Translations under genes and position numbers: made by a program
Shown: piece after piece, positions 18,207 to 28,338 of the stretch
Layout of the letters: every line of letters starts with the position of its first letter
Position numbering within the stretch: position 1 is the first letter of the stretch
Source of the DNA: JABFRZ01 sp964631945
Lineage (GTDB): Bacteria > Planctomycetota > UBA1135 > GCA-002686595
Direction: 5' to 3'
DNA: 64,000 nt
Assembly: GCA_964631945.1 (NCBI GenBank)
Contig: CAZWAY010000006.1
Location: 47,131 to 111,130 of the forward strand
Notes under the pieces: generated by a model
Databases searched by the model: none
What the model was told of the DNA's origin: nothing
The model's input: only the letters and a program-made list of their open reading frames with translations

Positions 18207-20179
18207 CACAGCACCACCCACAGGAGCGAGAGCGCGGCCGCACCCGCGCCCATCCACAGCGCGTAGTGCTTGACCTGGCCATCGGCCAGCGCGCGCAGGC
18301 GCTGCGCGAGCACGCCCGCCAGCCGGCCCGTGCCGTTCACGGCCGCGTCGATGCCGCCCTGGTCCACGGTGGTGGACAGCAGCTCGGCGCCCGTCGCGAG
18401 CGGTTGCACCACGCGCGCCTCGTAGGCGCGGTCGATCTGCCAGGCGCCCTCCAGGAAGCGCGCCAGCTCGGGCTGCGCGTTGCGCAGGGCCTGGTCGCGG
18501 CCGGGGCCGGCGCGGTAGCCGTGGAAGCCGCGGTGCGCGAAGAACAGCGCCAGGCCGGCGCCGAAGGCCAGCAGCAGCCACTCGGTCCCGGCCGCGAGGT
18601 GCGGCGCCTCACCGCCGTGCTCGGCGCCGCGCCACAGGAGCTCGTCGCCGGCACGCGTCACCGGCTCGAGCCAGTGCTCGAGCATGCCCGTCGGGAGGAA
18701 TCCGAGCACGTGCGGCAGGTTCAGGACGCCGCCCACCAGCGCCAGCACGGCCAGGATCGCCAGCGGCACCGTCATCACGGCCGGGGACTCGTGCGGGTGC
18801 ACGTGGCGCTCGTCGTAGCGCGCCTCGCCGAAGAAGGTCAGCGCCACCATGCGCGCGGTGTAGAAAGCCGTCAGCGCGGCCGTGGCGACGCCGACGATCC
18901 ACAGCAGCACGTGGAAGCCGCCCAGCGCGAAGTTGCGCGCCAGGATCTCGTCCTTCGAGAAGAAGCCCGAGAGGAGCGGCAGGCCCGCGAGCGCCGCGGC
19001 CCCGGCCACGAAGGTCGCACAGGTGCGCGGCATCGCCTTGCGCAGGCCGCCCATCTCGTACATGTCCTGCTCGTCGTGCATGCCGTGGATCACCGAGCCC
19101 GAGCCGAGGAACAGCAGGCCCTTGAAGAAGGCGTGCGTGACCAGGTGGAACAGGGCCGCCGACCAGGCCCCGGCCGAGAGCCCGAGGAACATGTAGCCGA
19201 GCTGGCTGACGGTCGAGTACGCCAGCACCTTCTTGATGTCGCGCTGCAGCAGGGCCGAGCTGGCGCCGATCAGGGCCGTGAGCGCGCCCACGCAGCCGAT
19301 CACGAACAGCACCGCCGGCACCGCGGCGAACAGGGGATTCAGGCGCAGCACCAGGTAGACCCCGGCCGTGACCATGGTCGCGGCGTGGATCAGGGCCGAG
19401 ACCGGGGTGGGGCCGGCCATCGCGTCCGGCAGCCAGGTGAACAGCGGGAACTGGGCCGACTTGCCGCAGGCCCCGCCGAACAGGAGCAGCGCCGCGAGGG
19501 TGAGCTCGCCGCTGCGCGCGGAGAGCTGGTGGAAGTTCGCGCCGGCCACCTCCGACAGGTCGAGCGTCCCGAACAGGCGCAGCAGGAGGAAGCTGCCGAG
19601 CAGGAAGCAGGCATCGCCGACGCGGTTCACCACGAAGGCCTTCTGCGCGGCCGCGGCCGGCCAGCCCTTCTCGTACCAGAAGCCGATCAGGAGGTACGAG
19701 CACAGGCCCACGCCCTCCCAGCCCACGAACAGCCCGAGCAGGTTCGAGGACAGGACCAGCACCAGCATCGCGAACACGAACAGGTTCAGGTACGCGAAGA
19801 ACTTGGCCTTGCCCGGGTCGTGGGCCATGTAGCCGAGCGAGTAGACGTGGATCAAGAGGCCCACGCCCGTGATCACGAGCAGCATCACGCTCGACAGGCG
19901 GTCGGCCACCAGCGACACCTCGATCGTGAAGCTGCCGGCCGAGATCCAGGGCCAGGCCGAGCTCTCGAGCGCCACGCTCTCGTGGGCGCGGACCAGCGTC
20001 CACCAGGCGCTGAGCGAGAGCCCGAAGCACAGCACGAGGGCCGCGCAGCCCAGCAGACCCGCCAGCCGGCGCAGGCCGTCGTCGCTGCCTCCGGCGCGGC
20101 GCGCGCGCAGCACGGCGAAGTGCAGCGCGCCGCACAGCGCGCTACCGAAGAGGGGCGTGAAGAGCAGGAGCCACAGCAT
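18206..20179 (-). CDS. nuoL: NADH-quinone oxidoreductase subunit L
   Basis: 657 aa, the largest antiporter-like subunit at the distal end of the membrane arm. Motifs include FVGWEGVGLCSYLLIGFWYE, AFVVNRVGDACFLLG, QFPLFTWLPDAMAGPTPVSALIHAATMVTAG and the DIKKVLAYSTVSQLGYMFLG segment. The C-terminus carries the long lateral helix region. AAGGG lies 8 nt before the ATG, a proper ribosome binding site. It starts 3 nt after nuoK. Confidence 0.97.
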   Translation of the reverse strand: MLWLLLFTPLFGSALCGALHFAVLRARRAGGSDDGLRRLAGLLGCAALVLCFGLSLSAWWTLVRAHESVALESSAWPWISAGSFTIEVSLVADRLSSVMLLVITGVGLLIHVYSLGYMAHDPGKAKFFAYLNLFVFAMLVLVLSSNLLGLFVGWEGVGLCSYLLIGFWYEKGWPAAAAQKAFVVNRVGDACFLLGSFLLLRLFGTLDLSEVAGANFHQLSARSGELTLAALLLFGGACGKSAQFPLFTWLPDAMAGPTPVSALIHAATMVTAGVYLVLRLNPLFAAVPAVLFVIGCVGALTALIGASSALLQRDIKKVLAYSTVSQLGYMFLGLSAGAWSAALFHLVTHAFFKGLLFLGSGSVIHGMHDEQDMYEMGGLRKAMPRTCATFVAGAAALAGLPLLSGFFSKDEILARNFALGGFHVLLWIVGVATAALTAFYTARMVALTFFGEARYDERHVHPHESPAVMTVPLAILAVLALVGGVLNLPHVLGFLPTGMLEHWLEPVTRAGDELLWRGAEHGGEAPHLAAGTEWLLLAFGAGLALFFAHRGFHGYRAGPGRDQALRNAQPELARFLEGAWQIDRAYEARVVQPLATGAELLSTTVDQGGIDAAVNGTGRLAGVLAQRLRALADGQVKHYALWMGAGAAALSLLWVVL

Positions 20180-20182
20180 GGA

Positions 20183-20511
20183 CTAGCCCTTCAGCTCGGC
20201 GACGGCGTCGAGCGCGACGGTCTGCTTGAGGCGGTACAGCGCGATCACCAGCGCCAGGCCCACCGCGGCCTCGGCCGCGGCCACCAGGATCACGAACAGC
20301 GCGAACACCGGGCCCGCGCTGGGGTCGCCCTGGCCGGCCAGGGTGCTCTGCGACCAGTGCCGGCTGGCGGCGAGGAACGAGAGGTTGGCCGCGTTCAGCA
20401 TGAGCTCGATCGAGGCCAGCACGATGATCACGTTCTTGCGCACCAGGAAGCCGAGCACGCCCAGGGCGAACAGCACGGCCGCCAGCGCCAGCAGGTGGTC
20501 GGTGGGCACGT

Positions 20512-20515
<4 letters not shown>
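20183..20515 (-). CDS. nuoK: NADH-quinone oxidoreductase subunit K
   Basis: 110 aa, three transmembrane helices, normal length. The membrane-embedded glutamates used in proton transfer are in LASIELMLNAANLSF and LVAAAEAAVGLALVIAL. There is a short Gly/Asp/Ser insert between helices 2 and 3. ATGA overlap with nuoJ upstream. Confidence 0.95.
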
Positions 20516-21104
<589 letters not shown>

Positions 21105-21132
<28 letters not shown>

Positions 21133-21629
21133 CGGTCGTTGACTCCGTAGAAGTAGTCGATGCGCTCCTGCAGGGCGGCCCGCGGACGCTTGAGTTTCTC
21201 GATGTCGTAGATCAGCGCGGCGCGCGTGAAGTCGGCCAGCTCGAGCTCGTTGCTCATGAAGATCGCGTCCTTGGGACAGGCTTCCTCGCAGAAGCCGCAC
21301 AGGATGCAGCGCAGCATGTCGATCTCGAAGCGCTTGGGCTCGCGTTCGATGAAGCGCTCGGTCTCCTCGCCGTCGATGGTGATGGCGTAGGCCGGGCAGG
21401 CCGCCTCGCACAATCCGCACGAGACACAGGCCAGGTGCTGGTTGTCGTCCAGCAGCACGAGGCGCGGCTGTCCGCGCGTCACGGCCGTGGTGGGCAGGGG
21501 CTCCTCGGGGTACTGGCGCGTGACCTTGGGCTTGAAGATCGCGCGCAGCGTGGTCGCCAGCGCGCGCGCGATCTCGGGCAGGTACAGCCGCTCCGAGAGC
21601 GAGAGCTCCTTGCGCTTGACGATGACCAT
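21105..21629 (-). CDS. nuoI: NADH-quinone oxidoreductase subunit I, 2x[4Fe-4S]
   Basis: 174 aa ferredoxin-like subunit carrying clusters N6a and N6b. The two motifs are CVSCGLCEAACP and CILCGFCEEACP, each followed by the reciprocal Pro-linked Cys. The N-terminal amphipathic segment ends in a conserved RYPEEPLP-like motif (RQYPEEPLP). The start overlaps the nuoH stop (TGATG). The 3' end overlaps the proposed nuoJ start. Confidence 0.97.
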
Positions 21630-22630
21630 CAGAGCGAGACCACCAGGCCGGTGACGAAGACGTTGGCGAGCGACAGGGGCAGCATCACCTTCCAGCCCAG
21701 CTTCATGAGCTGGTCGAAGCGGAAACGCGGCAGGGTCCAGCGCACCCACAGGAACAGGAACAGGAAGCAGCCGGTCTTGGCCAGGAACGCGGCCAGCTGG
21801 GCGTACCAGGGCGCGGCCGGCCAGAAGGGCACCTCCGGGCCGCCCAGGAACAAGGTGGTGGTGAGCGAGGCCATCACGATCATGGCCACGTACTCGCCCA
21901 GGAAGAACAGCGCGAACTTCATCGAGGAGTACTCGGTGTGGAAGCCGCCCACCAGTTCCGGCTCGCACTCGGCGAAGTCGAACGGGTGCCGGTTCGTCTC
22001 GGCGAAGCTCGCCACCACGAACAACAGGAACGCCAGCGGTTGGCGCCACAGGTTCCACTCCTGCAGGCCGCCCGCCTGCTCGGCCACGATCGCGCGCAGG
22101 TCCAGGCTGCCGCACAGGACGACCACCGCCAGGATCGCGAGCAAGAGCGAGAGCTCGTAGCTCACCATCTGGGCCGAGGCCCGCAGTCCGCCCAGCAGCG
22201 AGTACTTCGAGTTCGAGCTCCAGCCCCCCAGGATCACGCCGTACACGCCGATGCCGCCCACGGCCACCACGTACAGGGCCGAGATCGGGATGTCGGCGAT
22301 CGAGAGCGTCGTGCGCACGCCGAACAGCGTGATCTCGCCCGCGAACGGGATGACCGCGATCGCCATCATCGCCGGCGCGGCCGCGAGCATCGGCGCCAGC
22401 CGGAACAGGAGCGGGTTCGCGCCGTCGGGCACCAGCTCCTCCTTGAAGATGAACTTCACGCCGTCGGCCAGCGGCTGCAGCGTGCCCCACGGGCCCACGC
22501 GGTTCGGGCCGATGCGCCACTGGATCCAGGCCGAGACCTTGCGCTCGGCCAGGGTCATGCCGGCCGCCAGCGTGATCACGCCCCCGTAGATCAGGAGCGT
22601 CTTCAGGATCATGACCAGCACCGGGCTCAT
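21629..22630 (-). CDS. nuoH: NADH-quinone oxidoreductase subunit H
   Basis: 333 aa, the membrane subunit that forms most of the quinone-binding chamber. Typical segments are TLAERKVSAWIQWRIGPNRVGPWG, the QPLADGVKFIFKEE loop, ASFAETNRHPFDFAECEPELVGGFHTEYSS (split here) and RWTLPRFRFDQLMKLGWK at the C-terminus. All charged residues of the E-channel seem present. ATGA overlap with nuoG upstream. Confidence 0.97.
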   Translation of the reverse strand: MSPVLVMILKTLLIYGGVITLAAGMTLAERKVSAWIQWRIGPNRVGPWGTLQPLADGVKFIFKEELVPDGANPLLFRLAPMLAAAPAMMAIAVIPFAGEITLFGVRTTLSIADIPISALYVVAVGGIGVYGVILGGWSSNSKYSLLGGLRASAQMVSYELSLLLAILAVVVLCGSLDLRAIVAEQAGGLQEWNLWRQPLAFLLFVVASFAETNRHPFDFAECEPELVGGFHTEYSSMKFALFFLGEYVAMIVMASLTTTLFLGGPEVPFWPAAPWYAQLAAFLAKTGCFLFLFLWVRWTLPRFRFDQLMKLGWKVMLPLSLANVFVTGLVVSL

Positions 22631-24081
22631 CGCGCTCCGGCCTCCGCGGTCGGGCTCGGCGCGCCCGTGCGGCGCCGGATCTCGTCCAGGGTGCGCGTCA
22701 GCGGCGCGACCCCCGGCGGAGCCGCGCGCGCGATCGAGAGCGTCCCGGCATGTCCGTCGACGTTGATCCAGGTGCCCGCGCGCTCGCTCGAATCGGGCAC
22801 GCCGATCTCGACCTGGGCCGTGGGCGTGGGCAGCGCGCGCGTGTCGAGCAGCACCAGGCGCAGCGACTCCGGCAGGCGCGCCAGCGCCTCCTCGCCCAGC
22901 AGCTCGGCCACGCGCTCGCCCACCAGCAGGGCCAGTGCCGCGCCCGCCAGGCGTTCCAGCGCCGCGGCCGGCTCCAGCGCCGTGAAACCGAGGGTCGTGA
23001 GCCCGCGCCGGTTCGGGCACGGATCGCCGGTGTGCAGGAGGTCGTCCGCGAGCGCGTTCGGCGGCGGCGAGACGAAGGTGAGCTCGCCGCCCAGGGCCCG
23101 GGCGCGCTCGCCCTCTTCCTGCGTGAGCCAGGGCGAGGCCACCAGCAGCGGCGCGCCGTGCACGCGCATTAGCTCGGCCACCTCGTCCAGCGCGCGCGCG
23201 GGCTCGACCGGCTCGAGTCCGGAGCTGCCGCGCAAGAGCGCGCCCGCCAGGCGCGGCGTCTGGTTGAAGCGCTCGAACGAGAAGCGCCCGTGGTCGCACA
23301 TCCAGAACTGGTTCACCAGCGGGTTCGGGCGCGGGCGCAGGCGCTTGACCTCGTGCTTGCGCAGCACCTCGACCGTGATCGAGCAACCGCGGCTGCACTC
23401 GCCGCAGGTCGAGGGCGCCTTGCTCAGATTCCACACGCGCGCCTGGAAGCGGAACGACTGCAGCGTCAGCGCGCCGACCGGGCAGATGTCGGCCACGTTG
23501 CCCTGGTAGTTGCCGGTGAGCGGGCGGTCGTCGAAGGTCGCGATGGTCGAGCGCGCGCCGAGGCCCGCCACGGTGAGCTGCGGCTTCTTGGTGACCTCCT
23601 CGAAGAAGCGTACGCAGCGGCTGCACAGGATGCAGCGCTCCTGATCGAGCACGATCACGTCGCCCAGCGACTTGCGCTTCTCCAGCTTGCGGCGCGGCTC
23701 GACCGAGCGGCCCTCGCCCTGGCCCTCCAGGAAGGAGTAGTCCTGCAGGTCGCACTCGCCGGCCTTGTCGCAGATGGGGCAGTCGAGCGGGTGGTTCTTG
23801 AGCAGGAACTCCAGGCACTGGCGGCGCGCTTCGTGGGCCTTGGGGGCCTCGGTGTTCACCACCATGCCCTCGGCCACCGGCGTGCGGCAGGCGACCACCA
23901 CGCGCGCGGGCGTCTCGCCCTGCTTGACCTCGACCTGGCAGATGCGGCACGAGCCGACCGGCGAGAGGCCCGGGTGGTAGCAGTACATCGGCACGTTGGC
24001 GGCGTGCTCGTGGCAGGCCGCGATGAGCGGCTTCTTCGGGTCGACTTCGAGCTCGCGCCCGTCCAGGACGATCTTGGTCAT
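22627..24081 (-). CDS. nuoG: NADH-quinone oxidoreductase subunit G, short form
   Basis: 484 aa. The N-terminus carries [2Fe-2S] N1b (CYHPGLSPVGSCRICQ plus an earlier and a later Cys), the His/Cys N5 site (HPLDCPICDKAGECDLQ) and N4 (CILCSRCVRF with ICPVGAL). A further CGECSRGC group belongs to the molybdopterin-type domain start. The remainder is only about 240 residues, much shorter than the pterin-fold domain of E. coli NuoG (about 900 aa total), so that domain is strongly reduced. Electron transfer should still work because all on-path clusters are retained. GGAGGAGG lies 8 nt before the ATG. Confidence 0.94.
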   Translation of the reverse strand: MTKIVLDGRELEVDPKKPLIAACHEHAANVPMYCYHPGLSPVGSCRICQVEVKQGETPARVVVACRTPVAEGMVVNTEAPKAHEARRQCLEFLLKNHPLDCPICDKAGECDLQDYSFLEGQGEGRSVEPRRKLEKRKSLGDVIVLDQERCILCSRCVRFFEEVTKKPQLTVAGLGARSTIATFDDRPLTGNYQGNVADICPVGALTLQSFRFQARVWNLSKAPSTCGECSRGCSITVEVLRKHEVKRLRPRPNPLVNQFWMCDHGRFSFERFNQTPRLAGALLRGSSGLEPVEPARALDEVAELMRVHGAPLLVASPWLTQEEGERARALGGELTFVSPPPNALADDLLHTGDPCPNRRGLTTLGFTALEPAAALERLAGAALALLVGERVAELLGEEALARLPESLRLVLLDTRALPTPTAQVEIGVPDSSERAGTWINVDGHAGTLSIARAAPPGVAPLTRTLDEIRRRTGAPSPTAEAGAR

Positions 24082-25409
24082 GCGTGGGCCTCCTCCAGCT
24101 CGGCGGGGTGTTCGGATCCGAGCGGGCAGCGCCCCAGGCGCACGTGCGCCTCGAGCTCGGCGCGGAAGTGCTTCACGATCGCGTGGGTCGGGATCGCGGC
24201 CGCGTCGGCCAGGGCGCAGATCGTCTTGGCCGGGGCCATGCCGCTCGCGAGCGAGGACAGGAGCTCGATGTCCTCCATGCGCCCGGCGCCGCGCTCGAGG
24301 CGCGCGAAGATCTGGTGCAACCACTGCGTGCCCTCGCGGCACTGGCTGCACTGCCCGCAGCTCTCGTGGTCGTAGAAGCGCGAGATCACCTGCATGGCGC
24401 GCACGGTGCAGGCCGTCTCGTCCAGCATGATCATGGCGCCCGTGCCCAGCATCGAGCCGGCCTCGCGGATCGAGTCGTGGTCCATGGCCACGTCCAGCTT
24501 GGCGGCCGGCAACAGGCCGGTGGACGAGCCGCCCGGGATCCAGGCCTTCAGCTGGCGCCCCTTCCAGACGCCGCCGGCGCACTCCTCGAGCACGGTGCGC
24601 GCGTTGATGCCGAGCGGCAGCTCGTACACCCCGGGACGCTCGACGTGGCCCGAGATGCCGATCAGCACGTTGCCCGGGCTCTTGGCGGTGCCGAGCGATT
24701 TGAACCAGTCCGCGCCGCGCGTGATCACGAACGGCACGTTCGCGAGCGTCTCGACGTTGTTGACGGTGGTGGGCATGGCCCACAGCCCGGAGCCGGCCGG
24801 GAACGGGGGCTTCGGGCGCGGGTGGCCGCGCTTGCCCTCCAGGCTCTCCATCAGCCCGGTCTCCTCGCCGCAGATGTAGGCCCCGGCGCCCTTGTGCATC
24901 CAGATGTCGCAGGCGAAGTCGGTGCCGAGGATCTTCTGACCGACCAGGCCGGCCTTGCGCGCCTCGGCGATGGCCGCGGCCACGCGCTCGTAGGAGGTGC
25001 GGTACTCGCCGCGCACGTAGACGTAGGCCGTCTTCACGCGCATCGCGAAGCAGGCCAGCAGGATCCCCTCGACCAGCCCGTGCGGATCCTTCTCCATCAG
25101 CACGCGGTCCTTGCACGTGCCGGGCTCGGACTCGTCCGCGTTCACCGCCAGGTAGCGCGGGCGCGGATCCTTGGCCGGATCGGGCATGAAGCTCCACTTC
25201 AGCCCGGTCGAGAAGCCCGCGCCGCCGCGGCCGCGCAGGCCCGAGTCCTTGACGAGCTGGATCACCTGGGCGGGCGTGAAGCCGCCGGTCAGCACCTTCT
25301 CGAGCGCGGCGTAGCCGCCGTTGGCCTTGTACACCGCCAGCGTGTGCGAGTCGGTGAGCTTCGCGCGCGAGAGCAGGTAGATCTCGCGTTTCTGGGCCGG
25401 CGCGCTCAT
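24078..25409 (-). CDS. nuoF: NADH-quinone oxidoreductase subunit F (NADH/FMN-binding)
   Basis: 443 aa. The FMN/NADH site shows GRGGAGFSTGLKWSF, NADESEPGTCKDR and YICGEETGLMESLEGKRG. Cluster N3 is ESCGQCSQCREGTQW with a distal Cys in AKTICALADAA. It accepts hydride from NADH and passes electrons to NuoE and NuoG. The start chosen is the ATG at 25409 with a G-rich box (GGGGG) 6-8 nt upstream. The open frame extends further, but that part is a shadow of nuoE. Confidence 0.97.
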   Translation of the reverse strand: MSAPAQKREIYLLSRAKLTDSHTLAVYKANGGYAALEKVLTGGFTPAQVIQLVKDSGLRGRGGAGFSTGLKWSFMPDPAKDPRPRYLAVNADESEPGTCKDRVLMEKDPHGLVEGILLACFAMRVKTAYVYVRGEYRTSYERVAAAIAEARKAGLVGQKILGTDFACDIWMHKGAGAYICGEETGLMESLEGKRGHPRPKPPFPAGSGLWAMPTTVNNVETLANVPFVITRGADWFKSLGTAKSPGNVLIGISGHVERPGVYELPLGINARTVLEECAGGVWKGRQLKAWIPGGSSTGLLPAAKLDVAMDHDSIREAGSMLGTGAMIMLDETACTVRAMQVISRFYDHESCGQCSQCREGTQWLHQIFARLERGAGRMEDIELLSSLASGMAPAKTICALADAAAIPTHAIVKHFRAELEAHVRLGRCPLGSEHPAELEEAHA

Positions 25410-25888
25410 GACACACCCCCGAGCACGCGCTCGACGTCGGCGGGCGCGAGGTTCTCGTGGAAGGCGCCGTCCAGCACCAGCATCGGCGCGGCCGTGCAGG
25501 CGCCCTGGCACTCGACGCGCACCACGCTGAAGCGTCCGTCGGCCGAGGTCCCGCCGGGCTTGGAGCCGGTCACGCGGCAGGCCGCGTGCAGGATCTCCTC
25601 GGCCCCGCGCAGCTCGCAGGCGATGTTGTGGCACACCCCGACCACGTGGCGCCCGATCGGGCGCAGGTGGAACATCGGGTAGAACGAGGCCACTCCGAAG
25701 ACCTCGACCGGCTCGAGCCCGAAGAACGCCGCGCAGGCCTCCAGGATCTCGGGCGTCAGCCAGCCGCCGAGTTCCTCCTGGCAGCGGTGCAGCGCGGGGA
25801 TCAGCGCGGCCTGCTTCTCGGGATAGTGGCCGACGAGCTCGGCGAACTCGGCGCGCAGGCTCTCGGGCAGCGGGGGGGGAGCGCTCAT
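25406..25888 (-). CDS. nuoE: NADH-quinone oxidoreductase subunit E, [2Fe-2S]
   Basis: 160 aa thioredoxin-fold ferredoxin holding cluster N1a. The four ligands are in VCHNIACEL (C-x4-C) and ECQGACTAAP (C-x3-C). The N-terminal helical bundle with ALIPALHRCQEELGGWLTPE and the VFGVASFYPMF motif are standard. ATGA overlap with nuoF; 36 nt separate it from nuoD, the widest gap inside the operon. Confidence 0.96.
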   Translation of the reverse strand: MSAPPPLPESLRAEFAELVGHYPEKQAALIPALHRCQEELGGWLTPEILEACAAFFGLEPVEVFGVASFYPMFHLRPIGRHVVGVCHNIACELRGAEEILHAACRVTGSKPGGTSADGRFSVVRVECQGACTAAPMLVLDGAFHENLAPADVERVLGGVS

Positions 25889-25924
25889 GGTCGGGGGCGG
25901 GTTCGAGGGCAGCGAGGGGGCGCG

Positions 25925-27205
25925 CTAGCGGTCCACTTCACCCATGACGAAGTCGAGGCTGCCGATCAGGGCCACCATGTCCGACATCAGGCGCCCCTCG
26001 GCCAGGAGCGGGATGGCCTGCACGTTCATCAGGCCGGGCGCGCGGATGTGGCAGCGCACCGGCGCGCTGGTGCCGTCGGAGACCAGGTAGAAGCCGAGCT
26101 CGCCCTTGCTGGACTCGATCGCGTGGTAGGCCTCGCCGGCCGGCAGGCGCAGGTCGGTCACGATCTTGAACTGGAAGATCAGCTCCTCCATCGAGGTGTG
26201 CACGCGGTCCTTGGGCGGCAGCACGTAGCGCCGGTCCTCGGCCAGGAACTCGGCCCCGCGCGAGCGCCCCAGGCGCTCGACGGCCTGCGTGGCGATGCGC
26301 ACCGACTGGCGCATCTCCTCCACGCGCACCAGGTAGCGGTCGTAGCAGTCGCCCACGGTGCCGATCGGGATCTCGAACTCGTACTGCTCGTAGCCCGAGT
26401 AGGGCTGGCGCTTGCGCAGGTCGAACTCCACGCCCGAGGCGCGCAGGTTCGGACCGGTCAGGGCCCAGGCCAGGGCCTGCTCGCGCGTCAGCGTGCCCAC
26501 CCCGCGGTTGCGGTCGTACCAGATGCGGTTGCCGGAGAGCATGGCCTCGAAGCCCTCGATCTCGGCCGGCATGCGCGCCAGGAACTCGCGCACCAGCGAC
26601 TCGACCGACTCGTCCACGTCGGCGAAGACCCCGCCGATGCGCACGTAGGTGTTGTTCATCCGGTGCCCGGTGTAGGCATCCAGGATGGCGTAGATGTTCT
26701 CGCGCTCCTTGAAGGTGTTGAAGAACATCGTCACCGCGCCCAGGTCGATCGCGGTCGTGCCCAGGTAGATCAGGTGCGCGGCGATGCGCGAGAGCTCCAT
26801 CAACAGCACGCGGATGACCTGCCCGCGCTCGGGCACCGCCAGGCCCGCCAGGCGCTCCAGCGCCAGCGCGTAGGCCACGTTGTTCATCAGCGGCTGCACG
26901 TAGTCGAGCCGGTCGGTGTGCGGGAAGAACTTGGCCCAGCCCAGCGACTCGCAGGTCTTCTCCTTGCCGCGGTGCAGGTAGCCGACCTCCGGCACGACCG
27001 AGCGCATGGTCTCGCCGTCGAGCTCGAGCTGCAGGCGCAGCACGCCGTGCGTGGCCGGGTGCTGCGGACCCATGCTGAGCTGCATCAGCTCGCCCTGCAG
27101 CGGATCGTCGGCGTCCTGCGCGCGCGCCGTCGGGAGCGGCGCGCCGGTGCGAGCGGTGTCGTCCACTCCGGCCCCGCGCTGGTACTCGAAGGTCTGCGGG
27201 CTCAC
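25925..27205 (-). CDS. nuoD: NADH-quinone oxidoreductase subunit D (49 kDa type)
   Basis: 426 aa. Conserved regions include MGPQHPATHGVLRLQLELDGE (the quinone-site His), VGYLHRGKEKTCESLGW, PLMNNVAYALALERLAG and the closing LIGSLDFVMGEVDR. An unconserved, polar 40-residue N-terminal extension precedes the domain. The start is a GTG (27203-27205) within the end of nuoC (GTGA overlap). It is separate from nuoC, unlike the fused nuoCD of enterobacteria. Confidence 0.96.
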   Translation of the reverse strand: MSPQTFEYQRGAGVDDTARTGAPLPTARAQDADDPLQGELMQLSMGPQHPATHGVLRLQLELDGETMRSVVPEVGYLHRGKEKTCESLGWAKFFPHTDRLDYVQPLMNNVAYALALERLAGLAVPERGQVIRVLLMELSRIAAHLIYLGTTAIDLGAVTMFFNTFKERENIYAILDAYTGHRMNNTYVRIGGVFADVDESVESLVREFLARMPAEIEGFEAMLSGNRIWYDRNRGVGTLTREQALAWALTGPNLRASGVEFDLRKRQPYSGYEQYEFEIPIGTVGDCYDRYLVRVEEMRQSVRIATQAVERLGRSRGAEFLAEDRRYVLPPKDRVHTSMEELIFQFKIVTDLRLPAGEAYHAIESSKGELGFYLVSDGTSAPVRCHIRAPGLMNVQAIPLLAEGRLMSDMVALIGSLDFVMGEVDR

Positions 27206-27723
27206 GTCGCCGCCTCCGGGTGCCAGTCCGCGCGGCGCTTGCGATCCCACTCGCGGTACAGGCGGTCCGGCTCGATGCCCTGGTGCGGGAAGTCCTTGCG
27301 CAGCGGGTGATGCTCGTAGTCCTCCGGCATCAACAGGCGCCTCAGTCCGGGGTGACCGTCGAAGCGGATCCCGAACATGTCGTAGCACTCGCGCTCCATG
27401 AAGGCCGCGCCCGGCCAGAGCCCGACGCAGCTCGGCGCGCTCTCGCCCTCGGCCAGCGCGGTGTGCACGCGCACGCGGTCGTTGTGGGCGAGCGAGAACA
27501 GCTGGTGCACGAGCTCGAAGCGCGGCACGCGCGGCAGGCGGTCCACCGCGGTGACGAAGGTCGGCGCCTCGAAGCCGGCGCGCTGCGCGAGCGCGGCCAG
27601 GGCGCGCGCCAGGTCGGTGCGCGCCAGCGCCAGCGCCGCCAGACCGTCGCGCGGCGCCAGCCAGCGGTGCTCGATGCCCGCCAGGGCCGCGTCCACCCGC
27701 TCGCTCGTGGCCGTGCCCGCCAC
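27202..27723 (-). CDS. nuoC: NADH-quinone oxidoreductase subunit C (30 kDa type)
   Basis: 173 aa hydrophilic subunit. The signature is ERECYDMFGIRFDGHPGLRRLLMPEDYEHHPLRKDFP, split over the C-terminal half, the interface with NuoD. The GTG start at 27721-27723 lies 3 nt after the nuoB stop. The N-terminal half is poorly conserved, as usual for the family. Confidence 0.95.
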   Translation of the reverse strand: MAGTATSERVDAALAGIEHRWLAPRDGLAALALARTDLARALAALAQRAGFEAPTFVTAVDRLPRVPRFELVHQLFSLAHNDRVRVHTALAEGESAPSCVGLWPGAAFMERECYDMFGIRFDGHPGLRRLLMPEDYEHHPLRKDFPHQGIEPDRLYREWDRKRRADWHPEAAT

Positions 27724-27726
27724 GCG

Positions 27727-28338
27727 CTAGCCCTTCCTCGCGCGCGGATCGTGGGGGTGCAGGTCGTAGACGCTCTTGTGCACGGCCTGGTTCGTCTGGT
27801 GCGTGAGCAGGCCCGTGCCGCGCTCGTCGCTGAGGCCCGGGCCCTCCAGCAGGCGTGCCAGCGGGCGCTCGCGCTCGATCTTCTTCTGCAGCTTCAAGAT
27901 CGCGTCGATGACCGCGTCCGGACGCGGCGGACAGCCGGGCACGTACACGTCGACCGGCAGGATCGAGTCGACGCCCTGCACCACGGCGTAGGAGTCGTAC
28001 ATGCCGCCGCTCGACGAGCACACGCCCATGGCGATGACCCACTTGGGCTCGGGCATCTGGTCGTAGACCAGGCGCGCGGCCGAGGCCATCTTCCAGGTCA
28101 GCGTGCCGGCCACCACCAGGAGGTCGCACTGGCGCGGGCTGAAGCGCGCGGCCTCGGCCCCGAAGCGCGCCAGGTCGAACTTCGGTCCGATCATGGCCAT
28201 CAGCTCGATGCCGCAGCACGACAGCCCGAGCGGCATCGGCCACAGGCTGTTCTTGCGGCCCCAGTTGACCAGCGCGTCGATGCGCGTCGCGAAGAAGCCG
28301 TCCTCGCGTGCCTCGGGTACCGGCGCTAGCGCTCCCAT
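27727..28338 (-). CDS. nuoB: NADH-quinone oxidoreductase subunit B, cluster N2
   Basis: 203 aa. Ligands of the terminal [4Fe-4S] cluster N2 are the tandem Cys in LGLSCCGIELM, GVCSSSGGMYDSYAVV and PGCPPRPDAVIDAI. This subunit reduces quinone together with NuoD. It has a C-terminal tail of about 45 residues beyond the fold (GPGLSDERGTGLLTHQTNQAV). The ATG at 28338 overlaps the nuoA stop by 13 nt; further upstream codons are open but belong to nuoA sequence. Confidence 0.96.
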   Translation of the reverse strand: MGALAPVPEAREDGFFATRIDALVNWGRKNSLWPMPLGLSCCGIELMAMIGPKFDLARFGAEAARFSPRQCDLLVVAGTLTWKMASAARLVYDQMPEPKWVIAMGVCSSSGGMYDSYAVVQGVDSILPVDVYVPGCPPRPDAVIDAILKLQKKIERERPLARLLEGPGLSDERGTGLLTHQTNQAVHKSVYDLHPHDPRARKG

